In this document: positions 11,901 to 21,409 of the stretch, one piece after another
Layout: every line of letters starts with the position of its first letter
Numbering within the stretch: the first letter of the stretch is position 1
NCBI RefSeq assembly: GCF_032118995.1
Contig: NC_092659.1
Location: 16,920,177 to 16,984,176 of the forward strand
Direction of reading: 5' to 3'
Origin: Asterias amurensis
Taxonomy: Eukaryota; Echinodermata; Asteroidea; Forcipulatida; Asteriidae
Length of the DNA: 64,000 bases
Notes under the pieces: model-generated
Database searches by the model: none
Told to the model about the DNA's origin: nothing
What the model saw: the letters and a program-made list of their open reading frames with translations, nothing else
Position numbers and translations under genes: made by a program

Positions 11901-13363
11901 ATATTGTCTTTAAAAAAAGAGTTCTACAAATTAATGTTAACAATATTACTCGAACAAATTCTCAAAATTTGGGTCCATTCGAACTTGAATAAAATCCTAA
12001 AAAATGGGTGGTGGCAGGACGTCCTTGTTATAGAGAAAGAAATAAATCTCCAAGAAACCTGTGGTATTAAATACTGCAAAACTACCGCACACATTTCAAT
12101 AGGGGATTATTTTCAATTATACTTGTTATTTACACTATTAATTTCTGACAGCTGATTAACAGATTTTAATCCTGACTGATACATATGACTGCGATAATCA
12201 TAATCCTTGGGAGGGCACGGAGGCGGGTCATTCCCGTTCAATTTAATTATCGTAATGAATGCCTTTTTTCTACGTGCGATAGTAAACCCTCCTCCCGACG
12301 GCCGGGAGGGGGGGGTTACATTATCGCAACTAGAACTACCTTTTTTTCTCGCTGTGTGCATCTGCATCTGCATCTGTCAGTTACTGTACAAACGCCTGTT
12401 GTGGCTATCCCAGACAGAACGCACGATGCAAGGAGGCGGTATACACTAATTTTTGTTACATAGATCAGCCAACTCAATTTTAAGTAGGAGATCCTTGAAT
12501 TTATCCAGAGTTGGTGCACCGCGGATCGACTCAGGTAGTAAGTTCCAGGCAGGAAGTGTTTTAGGGTACAGTGACTTTTGGTAACAGTTCTTACTTGCAG
12601 AGATGTGCTTATACAGTAATTTTCCACTACTCAGGCGTGTTTCTGGTCTTGGTTGGTTGGTGCTGATGCGATAACGAGTGATGTTGCTAGGTATGAGGCC
12701 ATGGGTTTCCTTGTGTTTAGCACAAGTAGCAGTGCCAGCACAATGAAATGGAAATTGCACCATGAAGCACAATATCAGCCATTAAAAGTAGTTGCGATAA
12801 CGTAACCCTCCTGCCGACGGAGCCGTCGGCAGGAGGGTTACGTTATCGCAACTACCATTAAAAGCAGCTTTAAGTTGTTTTTAATTATTGGTTTTTAAAT
12901 TTAAGGGGTTGGATAAAAAACAAGAATTAAAATTAAATTGATTTTGAATAGCAGAATTGGAATAGACTGTGTGTGGGGTTATTTTTTTTTATTTTTTTTT
13001 AACAAAAATAAAATAATAAACTAGGATTAGGATAGGGCTAGGAAAGTCATTCATATTCAAACCAAGTTAAAGGCAATATGGGAGATCTTTAAGAAAAGGT
13101 AATACAAGCAGAAAAATCATGACAAAATGGCCTATATATAATTCGGTCATAAACAACATTTTTGGAAGTGATTTTTTATTTACAACAGCGCCCTCAAGAG
13201 GTCAAGGCAGCAGCTTATAGGCTTTTAACACACGAAACGGTGAGTGCTTCGTCGTTTCGCTTCCTGTTTTTTAATCACTAAAATGCAAATCTTTACCTTC
13301 CACATTCACCGAAACTAAGAAATTCAGGTGTTCCTTGTGTTCATCTTCAAGTACTAGCAGCAT
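8983..13363 (-). CDS. COMMD2: COMM domain-containing protein 2
   Basis: COMMD proteins form a decameric ring in the Commander complex (with CCDC22/CCDC93 and retriever), which recycles endosomal cargo; some also limit NF-kB and cullin activity. Five coding exons on the minus strand: 13297-13363, 11787-11864, 11324-11406, 9823-9996 and 8983-9183. They join in phase at GT-AG introns and give 200 residues, against 199 in human COMMD2. The start MLLVLEDEHKEHLNFL matches the human MLLELSEEHKEHLAFL. Exon 4 ends in the COMM-domain hallmark NLEWRLDV, and exon 5 ends CRRIMRNINK (human CRRVVRNIK). Introns 1 and 3 are loaded with repeats. It lies divergently from BRCC3, with 635 bp between start codons. 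Identity is firm; exon ends are sequence readings without transcript support. Confidence 0.95.
9211..9480. repeat. Dispersed repeat shared with 62051-62290
   Basis: Stretches such as CAATTAAGTCCACTGTT, GGTGTGAGTTGCCA and TTTCTGAGTTTGGC occur here in the same order as at 62051-62290, about 53 kb away. It lies mostly in COMMD2 intron 4. No terminal repeats were recognised. Confidence 0.7.
9577..9780. repeat. Two tandem units of a ~110 bp dispersed repeat
   Basis: Two units read CAATATCATCCACTGTAG, then GCAAGCCGGCAA, then AAGTATCATGTGATG and CAGTCAACCCTCCTACTG. Related units lie near 11440-11510 and, in three tandem copies, at 60955-61245. Confidence 0.75.
10444..10531. repeat. 21 bp minisatellite in COMMD2 intron 3
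   Basis: Four nearly identical units of ACTAATTGAAGAACCTCTTCA. Each contains the inverted repeat GAAGA..TCTTC, so single strands could form small hairpins. Confidence 0.9.
10600..10870 (+). mobile_element. tRNA-derived SINE, 5'-truncated
   Basis: A B-box-like GGGTTCGAGG is followed by GGGTCCCTGAGCAAGACAC, a body shared with the SINE at 57428-57736, and a tail ending AAGCGCTATATAAAAAC. No intact A box was found, so the 5' head is lost or diverged. It lies in COMMD2 intron 3. Confidence 0.65.
11142..11289. mobile_element. Foldback family B, copy 1
   Basis: A ~148 bp near-complete palindrome with ends GTGCGTTTGTTTAGCTTCCC and its complement, and a core with TTCCAGGACAA and TTGTCCTGG-like arms around a short loop. 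A second copy is at 39657-39806 and a core-only relative at 50849-50925. It ends 34 bp from COMMD2 exon 3. Confidence 0.85.
12255..12345. repeat. Degenerate hairpin related to the 68 bp palindrome
   Basis: A GC-rich hairpin with GTGCGATAGTAAACCCTCC on one arm and GGGTTACATTATCGCAACTA on the other. It is the diverged relative of the element at 12788-12855 and sits in the trailing region of the LINE fragment. Confidence 0.6.
12446..12772 (-). mobile_element. LINE reverse transcriptase C-terminal fragment
   Basis: A 108-codon minus-strand frame contains LYPKTLPAWNLLPESI followed by APTLDKFKDLLLKI. This is the usual C-terminal end of non-LTR (jockey/CR1/L2-type) reverse transcriptases, where F.RTI..WN.LP..I and APTLD.FK recur. 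Only this end is present; the catalytic palm (YADD) is missing, so it is a 5'-truncated dead copy, the common outcome of LINE insertion. It lies in COMMD2 intron 1 in the same orientation as the gene. Confidence 0.75.
12788..12855. mobile_element. 68 bp perfect palindrome with 8 bp TSD
   Basis: Two 33 bp arms are exact inverted copies around a 2-base loop (AG). The ends are GTAGTTGCGATAACG and its complement. CATTAAAA flanks it directly at 12780-12787 and 12856-12863, an 8 bp target-site duplication as in hAT-type insertions. It lies in COMMD2 intron 1, close to the LINE fragment. Confidence 0.85.
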
Positions 13364-13998
13364 TTTGAACAATTGAAAGGTAGAATACGTTGATATCAAT
13401 CACAAAATATTTCCTGTGTAGTGTGTCACTTTTTTGTGTAAAGATTGAATGGCAAGTAGACTGGTGATTAGAATACACGCCTCTTACTGTTCAGTGATAT
13501 ATACTGGGACGTCCAGGTACCAGAGCATTGAGCAGACGGTATTTGTTTGTGTACAAATTCTGCCAAAACCTCCTTTCGAACTTTAAATGTGACTTTTGTT
13601 TTGTGCGTTGTTGATCAAATAAGTGATTGAAGTGACTTTATTTTTTTGCTAATTTTAGGTAGAGCAATTGGATTTTTGTGTATCTAGTGACGGTGTAGGC
13701 CTAAGACTAATTTCTAAATTGATTTTTTTAACAAAAATATTTTTTAATAAAAAGAAAAAATTTATGAAAACAAAAACAAAATACTAAGGCTTTCCTTAGT
13801 AATTTTTAAATTCCCAAATAATTGACAGCCACCTGTCCTGTTTAGGATAACTTTCCGTATGGCGCAACCACTTTTCACTCGTTTTTATCAATCAGGTAAA
13901 TAAGTTCCTATATTATTTTATATTGAATGAAAAAGTGGTGGCTCCATACGGAAACTTTTCCCCTGTTTGTTTTATTGTTTTATAGGCTTCATACAGCG
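13364..13998. promoter_or_regulatory. Divergent COMMD2/BRCC3 promoter region
   Basis: The two start codons face apart across 635 bp, so one region probably drives both genes. BRCC3 may have an untranslated first exon, because a good acceptor (TTGTTTTATTGTTTTATAG) ends at 13985, 13 bases before its ATG. No TATA box was convincing. Confidence 0.55.
13835..13968. mobile_element. Palindromic element in the divergent promoter
   Basis: Arms with TTTCCGTATGGCGC then AACCACTTTTCACTC, and inverted GAATGAAAAAGTGGTGG then CTCCATACGGAAA, flank about 45 bp of AT-rich DNA. It lies between the COMMD2 and BRCC3 start codons. A short stretch near 37608 (GTGAAAAAGTGGTGGC) matches one arm. Confidence 0.75.
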
Positions 13999-16900
13999 AT
14001 GACGGCATCATGTGTTTATTTAGCGGCTGATGCCTACATGGTCTGCCTAACTCATGCTTTATCAACGGAGAGAGAAGAGATCATGGGACTTTGTATTGGA
14101 GAGGTTAGTTGGTATCCATGCCTGATACTTGATTAATGCCTTAATTTTAGTTCATGCTTGGGCGAGTGTGGACCATTAGGCCCTATTGTTATAAATTATT
14201 TGTTATTTTGCCATTGTAAAAGATAACGACAAAGTAACAAATGACAATGTTTGCAAAACGAGACTAACATTCATCCTGATGTATAAAGTCCCCCAAAAGC
14301 AGTCACTGTTGTGCACTTTCAGTGACATTCCAGCTTTCAAATGTTACATATAAAAATAGCTGGTGCCGGCAAAAATTCTACTACCTCAAAAATAAGGATG
14401 TTGCAGGCCTGGAAATTTATCCTTGAGAGGGCAAGGCCATTTTCATTATGCCAGGGGCACTTCCATTGGGAAATCTTAAAGTTTATGAGAAGCTTGTGAA
14501 GGGGCACAAGGCCACGACATGGGTCATTGGTCTTTTTGAGTTATGGTTGACACTATAGGAATATGTTGGGTTTGCATGTAAAAACATACAGACAAATTTG
14601 ACCAAAACCTATAACTAACCGTGTTATCGCCATACCTCAAAATGGTTTATGGCCTTTATGTAATTCCAGTTCTTATTTTGTTACGGTATTTTCTTTTTTT
14701 TAGATCGACACAAACCGAGCTGTGCACATTATGTCCGTCATCATGCTACGAAGATCAGATAAGAGTAAGGACCGTGTGGAAATCTCTCCAGAGCAACTCT
14801 CAATGGCAGCTTCCGAGGCGGAAATATCCTTTAAAACCCTAAACTAAAATCTAACAGCATGTTTTGTTTGTTTGACTCACAGTTGGACTAGTTACTGATT
14901 ATACTTTAGATAGGATCAGGCATATCACCACAATCAGAGTCAAATAGTTTTGGTGTTCGCTAACTGTTGGTGTTGCTCTGAGGACTGCATTGTTAACTGA
15001 TTATGATCATGCTGTACATACATGTAGGATCAGGCAAATCACCATAATCAGAGTTTAGGTGTTGCCAATACTGATTATTGCTTTACATGGGATCAGGCAA
15101 ATCACCATAATCAGAGTTTAGGTGTTGCCAATATTGATTATTGCTTTACATGGGATCAGGCAAATCACCATAATCAGAGTTTAGGTGTTGCCAATATTGA
15201 TTATTGCTTTACATGGGATCAGGCATATCACCATAATCATAGTCTAAGAGTTTAATGGTGTGGGTCATTGGAATTCACTTTGAACCGATTGAACAGACGT
15301 GGAAGGCTAGGAAAGATACCATTACTGCAACCTGACAATTTGAATCCACTAGTTCCATAGGAAACAACCATAATTCTTAGAGAGATTTTTAAACCCCATG
15401 TTGATATCGCAAATAATCCTTACTTATTGTATTTCCACCATTACATTAATTATTGATCTGCAAAAAAGTGCAACAGTGCATTTCACTTTATACGGACAGC
15501 AATTTGTCCAAGTTTTAATAGAGAGGGTGCTTTACAACTATAGATGTAGCTTATGAAGGTCAGTAGATAAATTCTCCTTAATGATTAACGGCACAGCTTA
15601 GCAACGTTAATGAAGCGTCCCTTGAGGGTAATAGGCTGGTACCACTCTCATCCTCACATCACTGTGTGGCCTTCACATGTTGGTAAGCTAACCTTAAAGG
15701 GGGACTCACCGTCATGGTCAAAGCAGGCTCCTGGCTGTATTGAATTATTAACTCTCAACCAGCTTCCAGGCCTGCATGCATTATTTTCAGAGGGCAAGGG
15801 TCACCAAGGCATTTTCTCCTTTGGGTCATTCCGTGTCAAATCACCCAATGGGTTACACCCTACCCTCTTCAAATTTGCTAAAAAAAATTTTATGGGGTAA
15901 TAATGGCTCAACAAGCTCAAATTTCAATTTTCAGCTCTATCCGATAAACGGTTTTCGTGCTACGGCATGCACTTTCTCGTTGATTTCGGTCAAAATGCGC
16001 CTGACCTCTGACATTCAAACAACCATAATTCGGTAACCATTGGGTCAAATTTGTTGAAATTGGTGTCTTTGAAAAGGAAATTGTGTAAGCTTTCCAAATA
16101 TGTCTTAATTTTTTTTGTAGGAACATGTTTAGGTATGATAACCTTTTGACCTCTACTTTGACCTTGAATTTGACCTTGTAGATCACGTGATCTGGAGATG
16201 AACTTCGGTGAAAATTTACCCCCATATGTTTTCTCCACAATATCAAAAAATTAGAGTTATAATATTTTGGGCTTGCCTTCAAGCTCCATTCAAAGTACAT
16301 GTACATAACATACATGTCCATACGTATGTATATCAAGTGAGGCTAGTGGACCTCTAGCAACATCATGATATACATATGTATGGACATGTATGTAATGTAC
16401 ATGTACTTTGAATAGGAATAGGCAAGTAGGGCAACTTTGAGCGGAGCCTGAAAGCAAGCCAAAATTATTATATCTCTAATTTTTTTATATTGTTGAGAAA
16501 ACATATGGGAGTAAATTTTCACCGAGGTTCATCTCCAGATCACGTGATCCACAAGGTCAAATCCAAGGTCAAAGTAGAGGTCAAAAGGTTACTAAACCTA
16601 AACATGTTCCTACAAAAAAAGTAATGGCAGATTTGGAAAGCTTATGCAATTTCCTTTCCAAAGACACCAATTTCAACAAATTTGACCCAATGGTTACCGA
16701 TTTATGGTTGTTTGAATGTCAGAGGTCAGGTGCATTTTGACCAAAATCAACGAGAAAGTGCATGCCGTAGCACGAAAACCGTTTATCGGATAGAGCTGAA
16801 AATCGAAATTTGAGCTTGTTGAGCCATTATTACCCCATAATAAAAATTTGAGCAAATTTAAAGAGGGTAGGGTTTAAAATTGTCTTTTTTGGGGGGTGAT

Positions 16901-19523
16901 TTGACACGGAATGACCCCTTGTTAAAGGGCACCCCGCACGGAGGAAATTGTAAAATTCTAGTGGAGCGTTTCAAGGGCACCAATGCGATGACTGGGGCAT
17001 TGAAAAAAATTGAGTTACTGCAGTAACGGAGTAAAAGTTCATAATTCCATGTAAAGCCATAGGCCTTTACAACACTTGACAACACAGTTCATTTAAACAT
17101 ATTCATCAAGTTACCCAGCTGGGCCCAATTTCATAAAGCTGTTATGATTAAATGAATATTCATAACCAACAAGTTTCTTTCTCATTGTAAGTAATAAATA
17201 CTCATGATCCCAAAAGTTTCCTTCATAGTGTCAGTAATGTTTTAATGAATATTTATAACCAACAAGTTTCTTCATTGTCAGCAAAGTTTTAATGAATATT
17301 CATAACAAACAAGTTTCTGTCTAATTGTAAGCAATGAATATTAATAACCCAAAAAGTTTCTTTCATAGTGTCAACTATGTTTTAATGAATATTCATAACC
17401 AATGATGATGTTCCTTTCTTACATTGAACCTAGACGTACGAACCCAAGCTTCATATCAGTTCCTCGACGACGGCTTCATTGGTCTCATCTTTTCCTGTTT
17501 CAACGAAGAGAAAGAAACACATGCTGGTCAGGTGCAAGTCACATGTTTTCAATCGACCAATCAGAGCCCCGAAGGAGAACCGCCAAAGTAAGGTTATTGG
17601 GAAAAAGTGCCCTACAAATGGACAAGCCTTTTAGTTTGTCTTGTAGCCTGTTTCTACTTTGCAAAGTTGTGTGTTTAGCAGGGTTTGGAAATTTGCACCA
17701 GACTATTGTACATCTTTGTTTCTTGGCAAGGCTTGGCCATGTCTGAATTGACAGTCCAATCTGGATCACTGAAAAGGCTTTTATTTGTTAACAGTGTTGA
17801 TGCAGCCAACAGCCATTGCAGAGTTCCCTTGTTGGAAAGATCATCTGAACAAACAGAGGCTTCGTCTCGTGAAATGGAACAGTTCAAATTTTACCTTGCG
17901 ATAATATTCCTCCCATTCCACTCTAAGCCACTCAATATTTTCATCCTGTACAGAATTACCCCCCCCCACCAAAACTAAATTCCACTTTATAACTCCCAAA
18001 ATTCCAAGCACCCAATAAAGATAAGGGGGAGGGGTACCACTGTGCCCCATATCAAGCACCAAATGTTGATTCCAGGAAGAAACATAACAGAATTACTGTA
18101 GTTCTTGAATGTTTATTTCCATTGACAGTTACGACCGATTGGAAATCCCACTCTTCATCGTACCAAAAGACACAATAAGTACAGCTTGCTTAGATGCATT
18201 GGCAGAGCTGCCGAAAATCTTATCCCAGGAGGAGCAGGAAGCCTATAACAAGGCTGTTCTAAATACAGGGGGAGAAGACTTACTGACAACAGTACACAAC
18301 GGGGCGGGTAAGTCTACAACTTGTATTAAAGGCACTGGACACTGTTGGTTATTACTCAAAACAATTGCCAGCATAAAAACTGACTTGGTATCGATCGATC
18401 AATGGAGAGCTGGTGACAGTTAACATTGTGAGAAATGGCTCCCTCAGAAGTATAGTTTTTGAGAAAGAAGTAATCTCTAACTCAAATATTTGAATCTGAG
18501 GTGTTGAACTTCGATGATCAATTGAGCTCAAATTTTCACAGGTCTGTTATTTTATGCACATGTTGAGATACACCAAGTGAGAAGACTGGTCTTTGACAAT
18601 ATTACCAAAGGTGTCCATGCCTTTAACACTACCTGTTTATTGGCTCACAGCAAATGAAAGAATAATTTAATGAACATCTTGGTTTGCTAGCGTTGATTCT
18701 TATTCTACGTGTACTTTCAAATATTTAGGCCTAAACGAGATCCAATACCAAATGGTAACCCATCTATCTAGTATAGCTATGCAATATTAAAGAGTGCTGA
18801 AACTCGACTCAGTAAAAGGGCTATAGAAAGTTTGTTTTATGGACATTAACCAACGGATTTGTAGATTCCCCATTTGGGTTTAGCTGTTTTACAACCATCT
18901 CCCAATAAAGTTGCTTTTTTGGCTTGAATATACCCATTGACTTCATCCACCCGTTATTGCCCAAAGTATACCATTTTACAACCATTTCCAGTCTCACCCT
19001 ACATGGGTGTAGTTACTTGCGTCATAAAAATAACCGTTTCACTTCTTGCAGCAGGCCTTGAACTTTACTCTTGAAGGGCATGGCAATTTTCCTCTGGTAA
19101 CGGCCATAATGTAAAGTTGTATTGGAACTTTGCAAAGGGGCTCCACAGCAGCAAAACCATAGGACACAAAGGCAGGTGCTGGGGGTGCAATGGGTTGTTC
19201 CGAGGCCTGCTATTGGAAACTTTTGAAGGCGGTCCAAGGCCAAGACCAGGGGCAACAGAGGCCAATGCAATTGCCTACGTGGCCTATTTGTAATTCCAGG
19301 CTGTTTTAAAGCTTTGGCATTTCTCTTTGTGCTTATAATGGTATTTTTTCGGTGTGTATTTTTTACAGTGTATACCAAATCCCTGTGTCATCTAATGGAC
19401 GTTCTCAGTGGGCCGCTTATGCAGTGTATGGAGACAAGATTAGAAAGGAATAAACACAAGCTGATATCATTACAACAACAAAAACGAGATTTACAAAATC
19501 AACTTAGAGTTGCTAGTAGCTAG
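13999..19523 (+). CDS. BRCC3: BRCC36-type K63 deubiquitinase (MPN+/JAMM)
   Basis: BRCC36 is the zinc metalloprotease that cuts K63-linked ubiquitin in the BRCA1-A complex (nucleus, DNA damage) and in BRISC (cytoplasm, with SHMT2). Six coding exons: 13999-14103, 14704-14823, 15595-15682, 17434-17587, 18129-18307 and 19369-19523. They stay in phase and give 266 residues, shorter than the human 316 because loops after CIGE and before the C-terminal helix are reduced. The JAMM set is complete: E35 in LCIGE, then HSHPHITVWPSHVD with H92, H94, S102 and D105, split by intron 3. The C-terminal part is a coiled-coil helix ending LRVASS. Intron 2 is a U12-type AT-AC intron. The start at 13999 was chosen over an in-frame ATG at 13927, since a splice acceptor lies between them and human BRCC36 has no such extension. 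Confidence 0.95.
14407..14560. repeat. Dispersed repeat, GGGCAAGGCCATTTTCATT family
   Basis: A stretch with GAGAGGGCAAGGCCATTTTC, CATTGGGAAATCTTAAAGT and GAAGGGGCACAAGGCCA. Related, diverged copies lie at 45945-46085, 19060-19300 and, inverted, 54095-54185. It is in BRCC3 intron 1. Confidence 0.6.
14824..15594 (+). other. U12-type AT-AC intron of BRCC3
   Basis: The 5' end is ATATCCTTT, the exact U12-type donor consensus, directly after codon GAA. The 3' end is CGGCAC, with a branch-like CTCCTTAAT at 15574-15582 about 13 bases before the AC, the usual U12 spacing. Removing 14824-15594 joins EAE to SLATLMKRPLRV and aligns without a gap to human EAERLAELTGRPMRV. No GT-AG pair here gives that join. 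The intron is 771 bp and holds a 63 bp minisatellite. Confidence 0.93.
14900..15250. repeat. ~63 bp minisatellite inside the U12 intron
   Basis: Three nearly identical units, plus diverged units on either side, carry GGGATCAGGCAAATCACCAT, AATCAGAGTTTAGGTGTTGCC and ATTGATTATTGCTTTACAT. The central units differ at only one or two positions, so expansion is recent relative to the intron. Confidence 0.88.
15833..16917. mobile_element. 1.1 kb foldback element with ~520 bp arms
   Basis: The left arm begins GGGTCATTCCGTGTCAAAT and the right arm ends with its complement. Arms are about 90 percent alike by eye and run almost to the centre near 16340. They share landmarks such as CCGATAAACGGTTTTCGTGC and CAGATCACGTGATC. 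Open frames in it are by-products of the inverted arms and have no transposase likeness. It fills much of BRCC3 intron 3. No target duplication was resolved. Confidence 0.88.
17140..17402. repeat. Degenerate ~55 bp tandem repeat in BRCC3 intron 3
   Basis: Five or so units with AATGAATATTCATAACCAAC, AAGTTTCTTTC and ATTGT(C/A)AGCAAT run up to 30 bases before exon 4. Each contains the palindrome TGAATATTCA. Confidence 0.75.
18326..18626. mobile_element. TTAA-bounded MITE family C, copy 1
   Basis: Ends read TTAAAGGCACTGGACAC on the left and GTGTCCATGCCTTTAA on the right. Inner arms carry AGCATAAAA and TGAGATACACCAAGTGAGAAG. It lies in BRCC3 intron 5. Other copies are at 21024, 25319 and 47428. 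Confidence 0.8.
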
Positions 19524-19529
19524 AGCTTT

Positions 19530-19715
19530 TACCAAACACTGGTTGCAGATACTTTAAGACCTGTACGAGACCATAGTGTCCACAAGCGTCTTGAACAATA
19601 ATTCCCATAGCGGCCGCAAATGGCCACAAGATTTGACCTTCAAACACTGGTTGCAGATACTTTAAAACCTGTTACAGACCATAGCGGCCACAAATGGCCA
19701 CAAGATTTGACCTTT
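19530..19715. repeat. Direct duplication in the BRCC3 3' UTR region
   Basis: CAAACACTGGTTGCAGATAC through CAAATGGCCACAAGATTTGAC appears twice in direct orientation, about 95 bp apart. It begins just after the BRCC3 stop and is probably transcribed in the 3' UTR. Confidence 0.75.
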
Positions 19716-20159
19716 TTACGCTTCAGATGAAGTGAAGGATTTTATAACAGTGGTGTAGTTGCATAAAACAAATGTTGTATACTGCACCCGGAATTCTGTC
19801 AAAAAATGTCAAGAAATTCTAGGTTCCTTCATAGCATGGTGACCGTCAGGGCAGTAAAAAGTTCCCTCAGTGGCTTCTGTTCCTGCCTTTCACCTCTGTT
19901 CATCGTCTATGATTATGAATTGCACAAAACCAAGAAATGGTAAATCGGTATGGCATGAGATCTGTTCTTCCACTAGTATTGTTTGGTTCCAGGAGGGGAG
20001 CTGAGGTTGTGGACTCGACAACAATGGCCAAAAGGGAAGAGCTTGAAGCTGGGCAAGTACACCCAGTTTTAAAGACACTGTGTGGGATACCAGGGGCGTT
20101 TTTTTTTACTGTGGAAGAAAGATCTCGAGCCTAACTAGACGACAATACTTATTCTAATC

Positions 20160-20280
20160 ACTTTGAAATCAGTGGTTAGCTTGGTGGAATCATGTAGGAC
20201 TCAACCAAACCTACAAGCTTGTGATTACAAGTCCTCCTGCAGCTAACCACTGGACCACTCTGACAACGAGTACATTCATT
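20160..20280 (-). repeat. tRNA-like SINE relic
   Basis: Read on the minus strand it has AGTGGTCCAGTGGTTAG, an A-box-like head, then ACTTGTAATCACAAG resembling an anticodon arm, and TAGGTTTGGTTGAGTCCTAC where the B box would be. Acceptor strands do not pair, so a working tRNA is unlikely. Confidence 0.5.
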
Positions 20281-21023
20281 TTCAGCCTAGGTCAACATTT
20301 ACTGGCATTTGACAAAGCTATGTGTTCATCTATGAAACATTTCTGCAACCAACATGTACATAATGTAATGAAATAATGTCATCTATGTAACATATCATTT
20401 TTACTTTCAAGTTTTCATGATATTATCAATGTACTTAGGTATTGTATATAAATGTATCTATTAAGTAATGATTAAACATGAGTATGTTACTCTGAATCTT
20501 ACAAGCTTGAACTTACCAAGTATAAGTCTACATCAAATTCCTTTAAAATGGTCATTAATATATACAAAATCTTAAGTTTGAATCTCCTTTCTAAGAAAAT
20601 CGAAAACTTAAATGTAAAATAAGAAAATTCTAAAATTTCAAACTTGATAAGTTTGAATTTTATGGCTATCTGGTTATCAAGTTGAAGTCAGTAGCAATTC
20701 CCTGGTATTCTTTTTTTAAATACCTTTTTGAATACTGCTCAAATTTGAGGAAATAGCACTTTTAAAGAGTAACACAAACCACTGCTCTCGTTTCGATTGT
20801 GTGATGAAAATAAGTTATTTTGGGGCTGGACAAGAAATTGAGCAGAACGGGATTTGGACTTGTCCTTCTACAGGATTGTTCTTCTAAATGAAGGCCAAGA
20901 ACCTTGCCATTTATATGATCAAGTTCATAGGCAAGCCTGGCCATAGTGCCAAACTCTTGGATGACAGCGTGTTCATGTGTTGATTGACGGTCTGCTCGGT
21001 GCGAACTCTGATTACCTAGGCAC

Positions 21024-21409
21024 TTAAAGGCAGTGGACACTATTGGTAATTACTTAAAACAATTATTAGCATAAAACCTTTCTTGGTGACGAGCAATGGG
21101 GAGAGGTTTATGGTATAAAACATTGTGCGAAACGGCTCTCTCTGAAGTGCCATAGTTTTCGAGAAAGAAGTAATTTTCCACGAATTTGATTTCGAGACCT
21201 CAGATTTAGAACTTGAGGTCTCGAAATCAACCATCCAAAAGCACACAACTTCGTGTGACAAGGGTGTTTTTTCTTTCATTATTATCTCGCAAGTTCGACG
21301 ACCGATTGAGCTCAAGTTTTCACTGGTTTGTTGTTTTATACATATGTTGAGATACACCAACTGTGAAGGCTAGTCTTTGACAATTACCAATAGTGTCCAC
21401 TGCCTTTAA
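21024..21409. mobile_element. TTAA-bounded MITE family C, copy 2
   Basis: The left end is TTAAAGGCAGTGGACACTAT and the right end ATAGTGTCCACTGCCTTTAA. The central part has an inner palindrome around GAGACCTCAGATTTAGAAC. It lies 1.05 kb upstream of DEG/ENaC copy 1. Confidence 0.88.

Noticed and set aside
12316-12627. Second frame overlapping the LINE end
   Set aside because: It is a different frame of the same LINE fragment and hairpin; the recognised reverse transcriptase tail is in the frame at 12446-12772.
13927-13998. Upstream in-frame ATG as the BRCC3 start
   Set aside because: It runs through a repeat element and across a strong splice acceptor at 13985, and BRCC36 proteins lack such an extension.
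15917-16336. 139-codon frame in the BRCC3 intron
   Set aside because: It is a by-product of the inverted arms of the foldback element; the matching frame recurs in the other arm without any domain.
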